DNA of 64,000 bases from contig NZ_VTOJ01000001.1 in NCBI RefSeq assembly GCF_009176545.1, positions 2,046,001 to 2,110,000 of the forward strand, given 5' to 3'. A model generated the notes under the pieces. It made no database searches. It saw only the letters and a program-made list of their open reading frames with translations, and had not been told where the DNA came from. The position numbers were made by a program, and so were the translations under genes. Positions 34,517 through 43,738 of this stretch are shown here, in pieces (within the stretch, counting starts at the first letter, position 1; every line of letters starts with the position of its first letter). The DNA is from Salinigranum salinum. GTDB lineage: Archaea > Halobacteriota > Halobacteria > Halobacteriales > Haloferacaceae.

Positions 34517-35461
34517 GTGTCTCGACGCGACGTACTCTCCGCACTCACGCTCTCGATACTCGTCTTCCTCGCGGGGTGTACGGCTGGCGTCTCTCCATCG
34601 GATCCGTCGACAGAACCGACTGGCTCTGGGACACTCGAACAGGGCGTTACCGTCACGGTCGTAGAGGTCACTGACGGCGACACGATTGACGTTCGCTTCG
34701 ACGACGGTCGAGAGGAGACGATTCGACTGCTCGGCGTCGACACGCCCGAGGTTCACGCCGAGAACGCACCAGGGGAGTGGGAGACGATTCCCGACACGCA
34801 GGCCGGCCGAGACTGGCTCCGACAGTGAGGCTCGAAGGCCAGCGACTTCGCGAGGAGCGATTTGGACGGGGAGCGGGTCGACATCCGCGTCGACCCCGAC
34901 GCGGACCGCCGCGGTGGCTACGGCCGCCTCCTGGTGTATCTCTCCACGGCCGACAGTGAGCATTCGTTTAACCGCCGACTGCTCGAGCGTGGATACGCCC
35001 GCCTATACGAGTCGTCGTTCTCGATGCGCGACGCGTTCGCCGCAGCTGAAGCGGACGCTCGTGAGGCCGGGACCGGTGTCTGGGGGTTCGACGATGGGGC
35101 CAAAAGGCAACCGACAGCGAGCGGGCAGGAGTCACCGCTCGAACTCGTCGAAATCCACGCCGACGCGGCCGGGAACGACAACGAGAACCTGGATGACGAG
35201 TACCTCGTCTTCGAGAACACTGGGTCCGAGCCGGTCGACATCTCCGGCTGGACGATCTCCGATGCGGCAGGACACACGTACACCGTGCCGGACGGTGTCG
35301 CGGTTGCGGCCGGTGCACGGATCCGCCTGGTGACTGGCTCGGGGACGGACACAGCGACGACCCTCTACTGGGGTAAGGACTAGGCGCTCTGGAACAACGA
35401 TGGCGATACAGTGATCGTGCGGACCGCGAGTGGAGAGACGGTGCTGCGGCGGTTGTACTGA
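34517..35461 (+). pseudogene. Thermonuclease/lamin-tail lipoprotein gene with two nonsense codons
   Basis: One frame from GTG 34517 to TGA 35459. It starts with SRRDVLSALTLSILVFLAGC (signal with LAGC lipobox), then a staphylococcal-nuclease-like fold (VEVTDGDTIDVRFDD, VDTPEVHAEN), TGA at 34826-34828 after WLRQ, more nuclease, then a lamin-tail domain (LVFENTGSEPVDISGWTISD), TAG at 35381-35383 after YWGKD, and ALWNNDGDTVIVRTASGET to the end. Both stops fall inside otherwise conserved domains, so the secreted DNase is lost unless both are read through. Confidence 0.85.
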
Positions 35462-35483
35462 CTCGAACGCGGAGAAGTGCGAC

Positions 35484-35984
35484 TCAGGGAGAGTGCTGGT
35501 CATCCGGGTAAGCCTCAGCACGACTCCGTGGTCTGAAACACTCCCCGCAGGGGAGTGAGTCGAGCGACTCACAGGTCTCACACGTGCTCGGATCGGTCGG
35601 AGCGGTCGGAGACGAGTTATCATCGGGATCGACCCTCGAATCCCTCTGCAAGGTGCCAGTTGGCAACCAGGAGTATCCCCCGTCAGCGACGGCTCGTGCC
35701 CGTGAGACTATCTCGAGTAGTGGTCGTCGAATCGCGACCGCAACGCGGTGCTTGCACGCGCCCTCGAATCGGGCATCCGCAGGGCAGGTACACGCGACTG
35801 GCACGCCGTCTTCGACCGTCACGCGATACTCGTGATTTTCGGGATCAGCGTAGCTCTCGTTTCGAACGAGGAGGCCCTCAGGAACGAGACTGAACTCGAA
35901 CGCTTCGTACTGTGCACGCTTTCTGATGCGACTCGTGAACTCGAGGTGCGACAAGGGATGTTGTCTAAGTCTCCGATGGGACAT
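35484..35984 (-). CDS. SWIM zinc-finger protein
   Basis: A 166-residue protein starting at ATG 35984 (MSHRRLRQHPLSHLEFTSRI). CTCPADARFEGACKHRVAVAI carries the SWIM motif (CxCx-CxH), a zinc-binding fold for DNA or protein contact. The tail is acidic with a CETCESLDSLPCGEC cluster that may bind another zinc. Such small SWIM proteins are frequent in haloarchaea and not assigned a pathway. Its leader (35985-36115) carries a stem-loop; a broken second copy of gene start and leader lies at 36984-37172. Confidence 0.82.
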   Translation of the reverse strand: MSHRRLRQHPLSHLEFTSRIRKRAQYEAFEFSLVPEGLLVRNESYADPENHEYRVTVEDGVPVACTCPADARFEGACKHRVAVAIRRPLLEIVSRARAVADGGYSWLPTGTLQRDSRVDPDDNSSPTAPTDPSTCETCESLDSLPCGECFRPRSRAEAYPDDQHSP

Positions 35985-36048
35985 CGGTATCACCGCGAGA
36001 GGCCACACCGCGACCAGCCGAACGCACGGAGGCTGGGTCTCGTTGTGA

Positions 36049-36080
36049 CGCCCCGCACCCCTGCGGGGCTGATAAACTCT
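36049..36080 (-). promoter_or_regulatory. TATA box and GC-rich hairpin in the SWIM gene leader
   Basis: On the minus strand, TTTATCAG is a TATA-like element (about 36069-36076). It is followed by an 8-base stem GCCCCGCA/TGCGGGGC around a 4-base loop (36049-36068). The hairpin lies between TATA and the transcription start expected about 25 bases downstream. The same block recurs at 37121-37150 with one arm mismatch, so it is conserved between the copies. Confidence 0.5.
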
Positions 36081-36278
36081 CCCGCGAAGGCGACCGTTGG
36101 AACATCCTTAACGAGGGGCCGAATCAGGTGCTTCGGAAACGGTGGAGATCTCCCCGATTCGAACCGTTCAGGAGGTCAAAACTCAAGCCTTGACGGATTT
36201 ATCGTATTATTAGTTAGTTGACATCTAGCACCCCTTCAGTATTGGACTGAATAGGTGGACAGCAGCTCGTGGTGGGAG

Positions 36279-36665
36279 TTATTTATCAGATTCATTGCTC
36301 TCGGAGGGTTCGAGTCGGACACGTTTCACGCCACCGAGTCGGTCGTACGCTCCATCACTGGAGATGATGCTCCCCCCGGAGAGCGCGGCGTGGAACGCGT
36401 CGAACGTGTGCAGTCCGTCCTCGATGTTCTCCGACGCCTGATACACGACATCGGGATCGCCGTGGTACGTCGCCAGTTCGAGTATCGCCGTCACGGCTCG
36501 CTCACGGTCGAACGCGAACCGCTCCTCGATGAGAAACAGTTCGACGAACGTCACTAGCGAGACGTCGAGTTCGCCTTCGTATTCGTCAAGCAGCTGTTCA
36601 GCACGGTCGGATAACCAATCGTCGTTCTTCAGGAGCGCCAGCCAGAAGTCGAGATCAGCGTACAT
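36279..36665 (-). CDS. VapC-type PIN-domain toxin
   Basis: A 128-residue PIN domain starting at ATG 36665 (MYADLDFWLALLKNDDWLSD). Acidic residues in YADLDFWLAL, VTFVELFLIEE and DAFHAALSGGSIISSDG match the Mg-binding set of VapC ribonucleases. It overlaps the upstream AbrB-like antitoxin gene by 11 bases, the usual order for VapBC. Target RNA unknown. Confidence 0.85.
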   Translation of the reverse strand: MYADLDFWLALLKNDDWLSDRAEQLLDEYEGELDVSLVTFVELFLIEERFAFDRERAVTAILELATYHGDPDVVYQASENIEDGLHTFDAFHAALSGGSIISSDGAYDRLGGVKRVRLEPSESNESDK

Positions 36666-36903
36666 GCTCGCCAGTCTGTTCGCGTGCTTCCTCACGGGCT
36701 GCGTCTTCGAGAGCTCCCAGGGAGGCCTCACGCAGCTCGTCAGAGGCCGCGGCTCGGAGCTCCGCCAGTGGGTCATCGGGGATCGGAACCAGTTTGATTC
36801 CGCTGTCGAGTTCGACGAGCCGGAACTCCTCACCGTACCGTTCACGGACGTCCTTCGGTATCGTCAGTCGGCCGCGTTCGTCTGTCTGAACTTCTCCACC
36901 CAT
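36655..36903 (-). CDS. VapB/AbrB-type antitoxin
   Basis: An 82-residue protein with an N-terminal SpoVT/AbrB swapped-hairpin domain (TDERGRLTIPKDVRERYGEE) and a helical acidic tail that should bind VapC. Its ATG is at 36903 and the stop overlaps the toxin start. It should repress its own operon with VapC. Confidence 0.88.
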   Translation of the reverse strand: MGGEVQTDERGRLTIPKDVRERYGEEFRLVELDSGIKLVPIPDDPLAELRAAASDELREASLGALEDAAREEAREQTGEHVR

Positions 36904-36983
36904 ACGTGTTCAAAGAGATGGGTACAGTTAACTGTTATTCCCACTAATCTCTCAGATATGGGTTTATTGTGGCTGTTTTGGGC

Positions 36984-37172
36984 AGTGGTCGCCGAATCGC
37001 GACCGCAATGCAGTGCTGGCATGCTTCCTCAAGTTGCGCCAAGAGAGCGTTGTCTGAGTCTCCGATGAGACATCGGTATCACCACGACCAGCCGAACGCA
37101 CGGTGGCTGGGTCTCGATGTGACGGCCCGCACCCCTGCGGGGCTGATAAACTCTCCCGCAAAGGCGACCGCT
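36984..37172. pseudogene. Partial duplicate of the SWIM gene start and leader
   Basis: AGTGGTCGCCGAATCGCGAC (36984 on) matches the SWIM motif region at 35719 in the intact gene, and 37060-37172 matches 35974-36115 (leader) with the hairpin and TATA-like block. The middle of the gene, about 170 bases, is missing. No open frame survives. It is a tandem duplication that decayed, with the VapBC operon between the copies. Confidence 0.75.
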
Positions 37173-37419
37173 TAATCATACCGGAAGACGGTCCGAACGG
37201 GGATGTTCGGAAACATCGGAAATCTCTCCAGTTCGATACTTTCGGGAGCACAACCGGGTCATTACCCGGGGATCAATCCAGTGGACATCGACGAGTGTCG
37301 CTGCTCCGATTTCGAGAGGGAGGGTCAGGCCAGCCTCGGATGTGTGTACCCGGCAGAGAGCGCGGTAATTACAGGCCCGAATCGAGAATTCAGACGGGGT
37401 CCATGCAGTCTGACTCCGG
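37173..37419. other. Spacer, partly homologous to the leader of the SWIM gene
   Basis: The first 80 bases still resemble the sequence beyond 36115 (for example GGATGTTCGGAAAC against GGTGCTTCGGAAAC). No gene is supported in the rest. Confidence 0.4.
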
Positions 37420-38124
37420 TTACTCGTGCCAGAACTCACCCGTATTCCAGATGGTCACCCCATAGTGTGCGGTGAAATCGGCCACCGAGACATCGAAGAC
37501 CTCCTCGGTCACCAGGTCGAACAACGTCAGGTGTTCAGTTTGTCGGCTGTCGGAGGTCTCCTCCACCAGTTCTCGTGACCCATCAGGGGAAGCGGCGACG
37601 TCTCGGGCGACATCAGAATCGAGTCCTCGATCTATTCGTTCGGCGTTCTCACCATCTTCAGCCGAAGGCTCGTCGTCCACCACTGGTTCGGGCGGCAGTT
37701 CGAGGACGTACATCGCGACAAACGACCGAGCCTCGTCGAGGGAAGGGAATCCGTCAGGAGGGGTGCCACGAGCGAGGTGGTCGGCGGTCAGTGAATCAAC
37801 ACGGGTGAGGTACTGACCGGGGTAGACAGTCGAGCTGAGTTCAGCGGACAGGTCCACATCAGGCTCAAGATGGAGACCAGTACCGCTGTCCTCCCGCGGC
37901 TCGGGATATCCGGCCGTGGAATACCGGTGTTTGTCGTAGATCGTGTCACGTTTCGATCGCGGGTTGATCGACGCATCGTCTAACAGCTCCCCGTCAGGCC
38001 CCTTGAGCGACACCCAGAACTGATCACCATCTCCCGTCATCTCGAAAGAGATGCCCGGGCGCACGTCTTCGATGACCAAGTAGAGGTCGTCATCGCTACC
38101 GTAGTTCTCCAAGTGGGGACACAT
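37420..38124 (-). CDS. Haloarchaeal hypothetical protein
   Basis: A 234-residue acidic protein; start chosen at ATG 38124 (MCPHLENYGSDDDLYLVIED). A longer frame extends upstream without clear homology. There is no signal or membrane segment, and no family recognised; middle part contains LSSTVYPGQYLTRVDSLTAD and FPSLDEARSFVAMYVLELPP. Last gene before a decayed region. Confidence 0.6.
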   Translation of the reverse strand: MCPHLENYGSDDDLYLVIEDVRPGISFEMTGDGDQFWVSLKGPDGELLDDASINPRSKRDTIYDKHRYSTAGYPEPREDSGTGLHLEPDVDLSAELSSTVYPGQYLTRVDSLTADHLARGTPPDGFPSLDEARSFVAMYVLELPPEPVVDDEPSAEDGENAERIDRGLDSDVARDVAASPDGSRELVEETSDSRQTEHLTLFDLVTEEVFDVSVADFTAHYGVTIWNTGEFWHE

Positions 38125-38363
38125 GGCGGGACCTCTGACGGGAGATGGGATAACCGTAGTGCCGCCTCCCCTCCGCTCGTGTCGGTCGGATTTCAGGGCG
38201 ACGACGACGACAGAATTGCCCGCCGCGGTTGTGATACCCGGTGTAGGCCCCGACAGTGAGACCGGGTTCCCCCAACGGGAGCCCTCCTCAACCCTGAGTT
38301 CGGCCGACGCCTCAGGTTGCGGATCGTGGCTAATAAAAACACGGATTGTGACGGAAAAAGAAC

Positions 38364-38722
38364 TGATCAACTCTCACTAGTAATTGCCTCAGCCAACCAC
38401 ACCCATATTAAAAACACGGTGGAGGAACGGACCCATAGCTCCCTACAGCCATACCGGATCGGAGTCGAACCATACACTGCAGAACAGGCCTACACCATCC
38501 TTGAACAACGAGCCAGGCACTCACTGAAGCCTCGAAGCCTGCACCGAGAAGCACTCACCTACATCGCCTCCACCACACAAAACATCAGTAAAGCACTGAC
38601 CTGGCTCAAAACCAGTGCAGAAACCAGTAACAAACCAATCACCGAAAACCACGTACAAAACACTCAATCAAAAGCCGAACAACGATACGCAGAACACCTA
38701 CTCCAACCCTTCAACCAACACG
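38364..38722 (+). pseudogene. Fragment of an Orc1/Cdc6-like replication initiator
   Basis: Plus frame with LVIASANHTHIKNTVEERTH, PYRIGVEPYTAEQAYTILEQ and RASLKPRSLHREALTYIAST-type segments resembles the AAA+ lid and sensor region of archaeal Orc1/Cdc6. Codon use is AT-rich (Asn, Thr, Lys rich) unlike neighbours, suggesting phage or plasmid origin. The Walker motifs and winged helix are missing. It merges at about 38722 with a GTPase fragment. Confidence 0.6.
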
Positions 38723-39235
38723 GAAGTCTTCGCTCATCAACGCGCTTGCAAAGAAAGAGGTGGCGAGCGTCGGGGCCATCACACCAGAGACGGAAGACTC
38801 TGAAAAGTACGAAATCGAGTTCTCGGATCGGTACGCGACGTGGGATGTCGTCGACTCTCGGGGGGCTCTTCGAGAGCGTTCCCGCGAACGAGGAGGTACC
38901 AGGAGGGACAATCGAAGCAATCGCACAGGATATCGAAGAGTATCACCCGGATATTTTGATCCATGTCATGACTCCCGGCCAGGCGCGTGCTGGGAAACAC
39001 GATTTCGAGGCTGTTGAACGACTGGAGGAACGTATCCCCGGGGGTCTCCCTCCTTTCCTATACTGTATCAATCAAGTAGACAACTGGCTGCCACCGGGCC
39101 ACGGTATCGAACCCGAACTCGAAGAGTACAGTCATTACAGGCCACATGACTCCGATGGCAACGAGCTCCCTGACCGAATGATCGATATACCGACCGAAGT
39201 GGAAGTATTACACGACAGACAGACCCGAGAGAAAC
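38723..39235 (+). pseudogene. Fragment of an Era/YeeP-type GTPase with frameshift
   Basis: In one frame TRKSSLINALAKKEVASVGA (a P-loop start lacking the first G), then EIEFSDRYATWDVVDSRG; in the next frame LFESVPANEEVPGGTIEAIA, QDIEEYHPDILIHVMTPGQA, PPFLYCINQVDNWLP, so the G-domain is split by an extra G in the G6 run at about 38859. The 5' part is fused to the Orc1/Cdc6 scrap. Unlikely to work as a GTPase. Confidence 0.7.
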
Positions 39236-39411
39236 GTAATCTTGCTAGTGACGTGCCCCCGGTAATCGCCGACAGCCGGAGAAATCAATCCCTCTCGGAT
39301 CACTGCATTGAAAATTGCGAGGACGGCCAGTCCAATCCATACACCGAGTGCATACAGAAGGCGGTTCGGTCGAATCGTTCGCTGCTGCGTAACTGATCTC
39401 CGTTTGGTCAT
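39208..39411 (-). pseudogene. N-terminal fragment of a small membrane protein
   Basis: Minus frame from ATG 39411: NRLLYALGVWIGLAVLAIFN with AVIREGLISPAVGDYRGHV, which resembles the start of a 4-helix membrane family, then loses similarity and stops at 39208. It overlaps the tail of the GTPase scrap on the other strand, so both are unlikely to be genes. Confidence 0.5.
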
Positions 39412-39434
39412 AATGTACATCCCCTCCGCTGGTG

Positions 39435-40304
39435 CTAATCCGCAATCTGAGGCGGCGTTGGAACGATATCACGCTTTGTCAGTGTCTTTGAACCCCATAT
39501 TCCCACGACGAGGAGGGCAAGAAGCACCCAGACGGGGTAGAAAAATTCGTCTGCAACCTCGACGGACGTTGCCACGAAATTCACCCATCCGTGGAAGATG
39601 ATGATACCGAGAATGCTCCGCGAGGTATGATTGTACACCCAGGTGAAGACAACCGAGAGCGCGACGACACCGATCATGAACAGCCAGAAGCCCGTGGTTG
39701 CGAATCCAACCACATCCCTGTGGAACGAACCTTCGATGAAGAACAATGGGAGATGCCATCCCGCCCAAACTACACCAAGGATCAAACTGGCATTGAGTGC
39801 CGACCAATCCATCTGCAGACGATCTAACGCGTAGCCGCGCCATCCCAACTCTTCCATGATCGGCGGGAGCGTTGAAATGAAGAGTGCTGGTAGTATTGCC
39901 AAGGGATTGCTGGTCGTCTCCTGGATCACTTCGCCCCATGTTATGCCTGGACCTCCCAAGAGGGAATCCGCGATTGCTGCCACGACAGTTACCACGATCG
40001 GGATCAGAAGGATAACAAGGAACCATCGCACGCCGATACGGCTAACCCCCTTGATGCGATTCCAGAAATCCGCCCTGCCCTCCTCGCCATATACGAGGTA
40101 GATAAATCCGATACCGGCCGCACTGGGGCCGAGAAGGCCCAATAATTGCATCACCACTCCTTCAGCGGTCTGAAAATTGATTCCCAACACTATTGTCAAC
40201 AGTAAGATAGTCCACGTAATGGCGTACGTCACAGCGAAGAACACCCACGGATTTCCAACCTCCACCGACGTCCTGCCGATTGTTCGGCTCCCAGTCTTGT
40301 GCAT
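39435..40304 (-). CDS. CPBP-family intramembrane metalloprotease
   Basis: A 289-residue multi-helix protein. EELGWRGYAL (EExxxR motif), HLPLFFIEGSFH and FHGWVNFV (FxxxH, HxxxN) are the metal ligands of the CAAX/bacteriocin-processing (CPBP) proteases. The family cleaves within or near membranes, or acts as immunity to bacteriocin-like peptides. It is the first of three CPBP genes within 4.2 kb; no prenylation partner is visible. Confidence 0.88.
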   Translation of the reverse strand: MHKTGSRTIGRTSVEVGNPWVFFAVTYAITWTILLLTIVLGINFQTAEGVVMQLLGLLGPSAAGIGFIYLVYGEEGRADFWNRIKGVSRIGVRWFLVILLIPIVVTVVAAIADSLLGGPGITWGEVIQETTSNPLAILPALFISTLPPIMEELGWRGYALDRLQMDWSALNASLILGVVWAGWHLPLFFIEGSFHRDVVGFATTGFWLFMIGVVALSVVFTWVYNHTSRSILGIIIFHGWVNFVATSVEVADEFFYPVWVLLALLVVGIWGSKTLTKRDIVPTPPQIAD

Positions 40305-40383
40305 GATCTAACTATTAGTGTCCATAAATACTTAATAATGAGCTTGAGGCCTTCGAAGGCATCACGCCCACGGGAGCGATCCG

Positions 40384-41628
40384 TCAGTAGAACCCGTCCA
40401 GGACTGCGGTCTGGAGCCGGCCGAAGACGCCCGCCTGATCGATCGTCGAGAGGTTACTCAGCACCGCGATGGTGTACTCGGGGTCGTCGTGATGCATCGC
40501 GATCGCCGAGTAACCGGGGATCGTCCCGGTGTGCCCCACGAGTCGCTGGCCGTCGATCACCAGGTTTCGAACGCCCAATCCGTAGCCGCGCTGGGTCGTG
40601 ACGTCCTCATCGGGCGCGTCCACGAACGTCCGCATCTGCGAGAGCGTCGCCTCGTCCAGGATCTCGCCAGTGAACAGTGCCCGGACGAATCCAGCGACAT
40701 CGGACGCCGTCGAGAGGATGCCGCCAGCAGCGTACGCGCCGGTTTCGAGTGATGTGCGGAAGGCAGTCAGGTTTCGACGGCCGAGGTCGAAGATGGACTC
40801 GTCGTATCCGTTCGCGATCCGGGTATCCTCTGGGTAGTCGAGGTAGTACGTCCGGTCGAAGCCCGCCTCCTTGCGCACGACGCGGCGGACGAGCGTCCGA
40901 TAGGACTGTCCCACCAAATCCTCGAGAAGGATACCGAGCAGCACGTAGTTGGAGTTCGAGTACTCGTGTCGAGCGCCCGGTTCGAACCGGAGCGAGGAGT
41001 CACGAATAACCTTGAGCAGGTCACTCGGCTCCCACGTCTTCGTCGGGAGCCCGAAGTACCTCGCCCCGAACCACGCGTCGCTGGTGTAGTTCGGGACGCC
41101 ACTCGTGTGGTTCAGCAGCGTCTCCACGGTGACCTCGCTCGCGTATTCGAGGTCGACCCATTCATCTATCGGGTCCGACAGCGACAGGTCGCCCCGCTGG
41201 ACCCGATCCAGCACGAGCGTCGCCGTGTAGAGCTTCGTCACGCTCCCGACGTACAGGTGATGCGCGAACGAGAGCGGGATGTCGTCGTCGTGGTCCGCAT
41301 TCCCAACGGTTCCTCGCCACCTCGTGCCGTCTTCAAGAATCGCACACGCCTGGAGGCCGACGTCCGACCGTTCGGCGCTGTGCTCGTGGAGTTCGCTCAG
41401 CAGTCGCTCGGCCGGGACGTCCCCCGCGCTTGGTCCCGAGACCCGACTCCGGTCCGGGTCGTCGATCCCGAGGCTCACCCGCTCGTTCTGACCAGTCAGG
41501 TAGAGGATCCGCCCGGTCCAGCCAGCGACTCCGAGTGCGCCACCTAACCCCGCCGCACCGGCGGCCCGCAGAAACCGCCGGCGTGTACTCCCCGGGTCGT
41601 CCCCGCCGGCTGACGAATCTTCGCTCAT
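40384..41628 (-). CDS. Serine beta-lactamase-fold hydrolase, Tat-exported
   Basis: A 414-residue exported protein; twin-arginine signal TRRRFLRAAGAAGLGG. The SxxK motif is SVTK (about 129-132), the YxN-like motif is YSNSNY (about 227), and the third is HTG in VGHTGTIPGYSAI. This class C/DD-peptidase fold includes esterases, D-aminopeptidases and many archaeal proteins of unknown substrate. Its ATG overlaps the stop of the adjacent CPBP gene (41625-41628), so both are in one operon. Confidence 0.9.
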   Translation of the reverse strand: MSEDSSAGGDDPGSTRRRFLRAAGAAGLGGALGVAGWTGRILYLTGQNERVSLGIDDPDRSRVSGPSAGDVPAERLLSELHEHSAERSDVGLQACAILEDGTRWRGTVGNADHDDDIPLSFAHHLYVGSVTKLYTATLVLDRVQRGDLSLSDPIDEWVDLEYASEVTVETLLNHTSGVPNYTSDAWFGARYFGLPTKTWEPSDLLKVIRDSSLRFEPGARHEYSNSNYVLLGILLEDLVGQSYRTLVRRVVRKEAGFDRTYYLDYPEDTRIANGYDESIFDLGRRNLTAFRTSLETGAYAAGGILSTASDVAGFVRALFTGEILDEATLSQMRTFVDAPDEDVTTQRGYGLGVRNLVIDGQRLVGHTGTIPGYSAIAMHHDDPEYTIAVLSNLSTIDQAGVFGRLQTAVLDGFY

Positions 41629-42560
41629 CTCTGCTGTTCCTGACCGGTCCCCTGCGTGCCCTCCGGCGTGCCAGCCGGCGCTGAATCACTGTTGTCCAAT
41701 CCGAGGAGACCGGTGTCGGGCACGTCGTGGTTCGAGAGCCGTTCGGTCCCGAACGCGCGGACGACCACGACGGCGAGACCGACCAGCACGACTGCGGAGG
41801 TAATCTCTGCGAGGAAGTTCAGCCACGGGTCGGGGATCCCGCCAGGGACGAGCGCAGCCTTGTCCGCGGGGTGAAACACGCCGATACTGTTCATGCCAGC
41901 GTGGAAGATGGCGGCTGCGAGGACGCTCTCCGTGTTGTTGTACATCCAGGTCCAGAGAACCGACCCCGCGAGGATAGTCCCACCCCAGATGAGCTGCTGG
42001 GAGATCGGCCAACTGCCGTGTGTGGTGTTCGCGTTCAGGAACAGCGGCAGGTGCCAGCCGGCCCACGCCACCCCGACGAGCAGGCTCGTCACGAGGGCGC
42101 TGTAGCGCTCCTGTAAAACCGGGACCATGAACCCGCGCCAGCCGAGTTCCTCCTGGCCGCCACCCCAGACGGTCCCCCAGGCCATCACGAAGAGATAGAC
42201 CCCCGGAAACGGTAGTGCCTCGAAGTCGACCGGGCCACCCAGCGCCACGTAGAGACCGCTCCCGAGAGCGAGGACGACGAGCGGGATGAAGAACGCGGCA
42301 GCCCACCACTTCGCACCGATCCGCCACCGGAAGAACTGGCCGACCCACGAGCGCAGACTCCCACCGGCCGCCCAGACGACCACGGCGGCACCGACCGGCG
42401 GCCCAAACGCACCGAACCCGACCAGGATCGACAACGTCCACGATGCGCCCATCCCCGAGGCGGCAAGTAATCCCTGTATCGTCCAGGTAAACCCGTAGGC
42501 GACCGCCAGGAAGCTCGCGATCCGATGGCGGTCGATCCACGAGCGAACGGAGGGGACCAT
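41625..42560 (-). CDS. CPBP-family intramembrane metalloprotease
   Basis: A 311-residue membrane protein starting at ATG 42560 (MVPSVRSWIDRHRIASFLAV). QEELGWRGFMVP, HLPLFLNANTTH and FHAGMNSIGVF are the metal-ligand motifs. The stop overlaps the serine hydrolase start, suggesting coupling. Divergent from the next CPBP gene (42763) with about 200 bases between them. Confidence 0.9.
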   Translation of the reverse strand: MVPSVRSWIDRHRIASFLAVAYGFTWTIQGLLAASGMGASWTLSILVGFGAFGPPVGAAVVVWAAGGSLRSWVGQFFRWRIGAKWWAAAFFIPLVVLALGSGLYVALGGPVDFEALPFPGVYLFVMAWGTVWGGGQEELGWRGFMVPVLQERYSALVTSLLVGVAWAGWHLPLFLNANTTHGSWPISQQLIWGGTILAGSVLWTWMYNNTESVLAAAIFHAGMNSIGVFHPADKAALVPGGIPDPWLNFLAEITSAVVLVGLAVVVVRAFGTERLSNHDVPDTGLLGLDNSDSAPAGTPEGTQGTGQEQQR

Positions 42561-42762
42561 ATGTCGGGGACTGCAGGCGCTTCGGATTAATATCTGCCGT
42601 CGATTCTGTCCCCCCGCGGATTTCACAAAACGTGGGCTCTTCGAGCCCGTTAGCCTACGATCGACGGAGATGTACACGTCGAGACGGCGTGCTTCCTACG
42701 AGATAGGATCGATGTCATCGATTTAATCTGTCGACAGATGAACGTTCGCGCGTGAACACACC

Positions 42763-43650
42763 GTGTCCTCGCTTCGCCTCTTCGTCCGTCGGCATCGTTT
42801 CTCGACGTTCGTCGCTCTCACGTTCATTCTGACGTGGGTCCCGTGGCTGACGGTCGCGTGGATGCTGCGTACCGGACGGCCACCAGTCGTGACCATCCTC
42901 GTCCTGGTCGGTGGGTTCGGGCCCTTCCTCGCCGCGGTGCTCGTCGCCGCGGCCGGCGGTGACCTCCGATCGTGGCTCCGGAACCTCGTCGACGTTAGCG
43001 CGCCGCGGGGTGTCTGGGCGGCCGCCGTGCTGATTCCCGTCGTCCTCTACGTACTCGCATTCGGCGTGTTCCTGCTCGCCGGTGGAGGGTTCGATCGCAC
43101 GAGTTTACTGCCGGCCGCCGCGGTTCCGGCCGTCGTCTTCGCGACGTTCATCAGAGGGGGGCTTGAGGAACCCGGTTGGCGCGGGATGGCGCTCCCCGTC
43201 CTCCAGCGACGAATCGGTGCGTTCCAGGCGAGCCTCGTCGTCGGGGTGATCTGGGCACTCTGGCACGTCCCGCTGTTCCTGATGCCCGGGAGTTCACAGG
43301 CGGGAACGCCGTTCTGGCTGTACGCGCCAGCCGTCGTCGGTATCAGCGTCATCGCGACCTGGCTCTACAACGCGGCCGGCGGCCGAGTGCTAGTTCCGGT
43401 CGTATTCCACACGCTCTCGAACGCCGTGTCCGTCACGACTGCCACCGGGATCGTCGGTGACGGCGTCGTCTCGCAGGTCGGCTTGCTGGTCGTCGTCTGG
43501 GCCGTCGTGACGGTGCTCGTCTGGCGGTACGGGACTGAGAGGCTCGCCTCGAAACCGCTGCCCGATGGCGGACTCGACTTCGCCACGTTCGATGACTCGC
43601 GGAGTTCAGGGACGCATCGCGGTGACGTCTTCGGAGACGACCGGGCCTGA
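42763..43650 (+). CDS. CPBP-family intramembrane metalloprotease
   Basis: A 295-residue membrane protein starting at GTG 42763 (SSLRLFVRRHRFSTFVALTF). EEPGWRGMALP, HVPLFLMPGSS and FHTLSNAVSVT carry the motif set. EEPGWRG has P in place of L but the glutamates and arginine remain. An alpha/beta hydrolase gene follows 88 bases downstream on the same strand, so they may be cotranscribed. Confidence 0.9.
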   Translation: MSSLRLFVRRHRFSTFVALTFILTWVPWLTVAWMLRTGRPPVVTILVLVGGFGPFLAAVLVAAAGGDLRSWLRNLVDVSAPRGVWAAAVLIPVVLYVLAFGVFLLAGGGFDRTSLLPAAAVPAVVFATFIRGGLEEPGWRGMALPVLQRRIGAFQASLVVGVIWALWHVPLFLMPGSSQAGTPFWLYAPAVVGISVIATWLYNAAGGRVLVPVVFHTLSNAVSVTTATGIVGDGVVSQVGLLVVVWAVVTVLVWRYGTERLASKPLPDGGLDFATFDDSRSSGTHRGDVFGDDRA

Positions 43651-43738
43651 CCGAGCGACCCTACCGGCGTGGTCGCCCACTCCCGAGTAGAGAGAATCAG
43701 AACCAGTGTTCATACGATCGGTGACCGAAATCCAGTCC

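Noticed and set aside
36110..36170. tRNA-like GGTTCGAATC box upstream of the SWIM leader
   Set aside because: Stem pairs around the TTCGAAT loop do not form and no acceptor or anticodon arm is visible.
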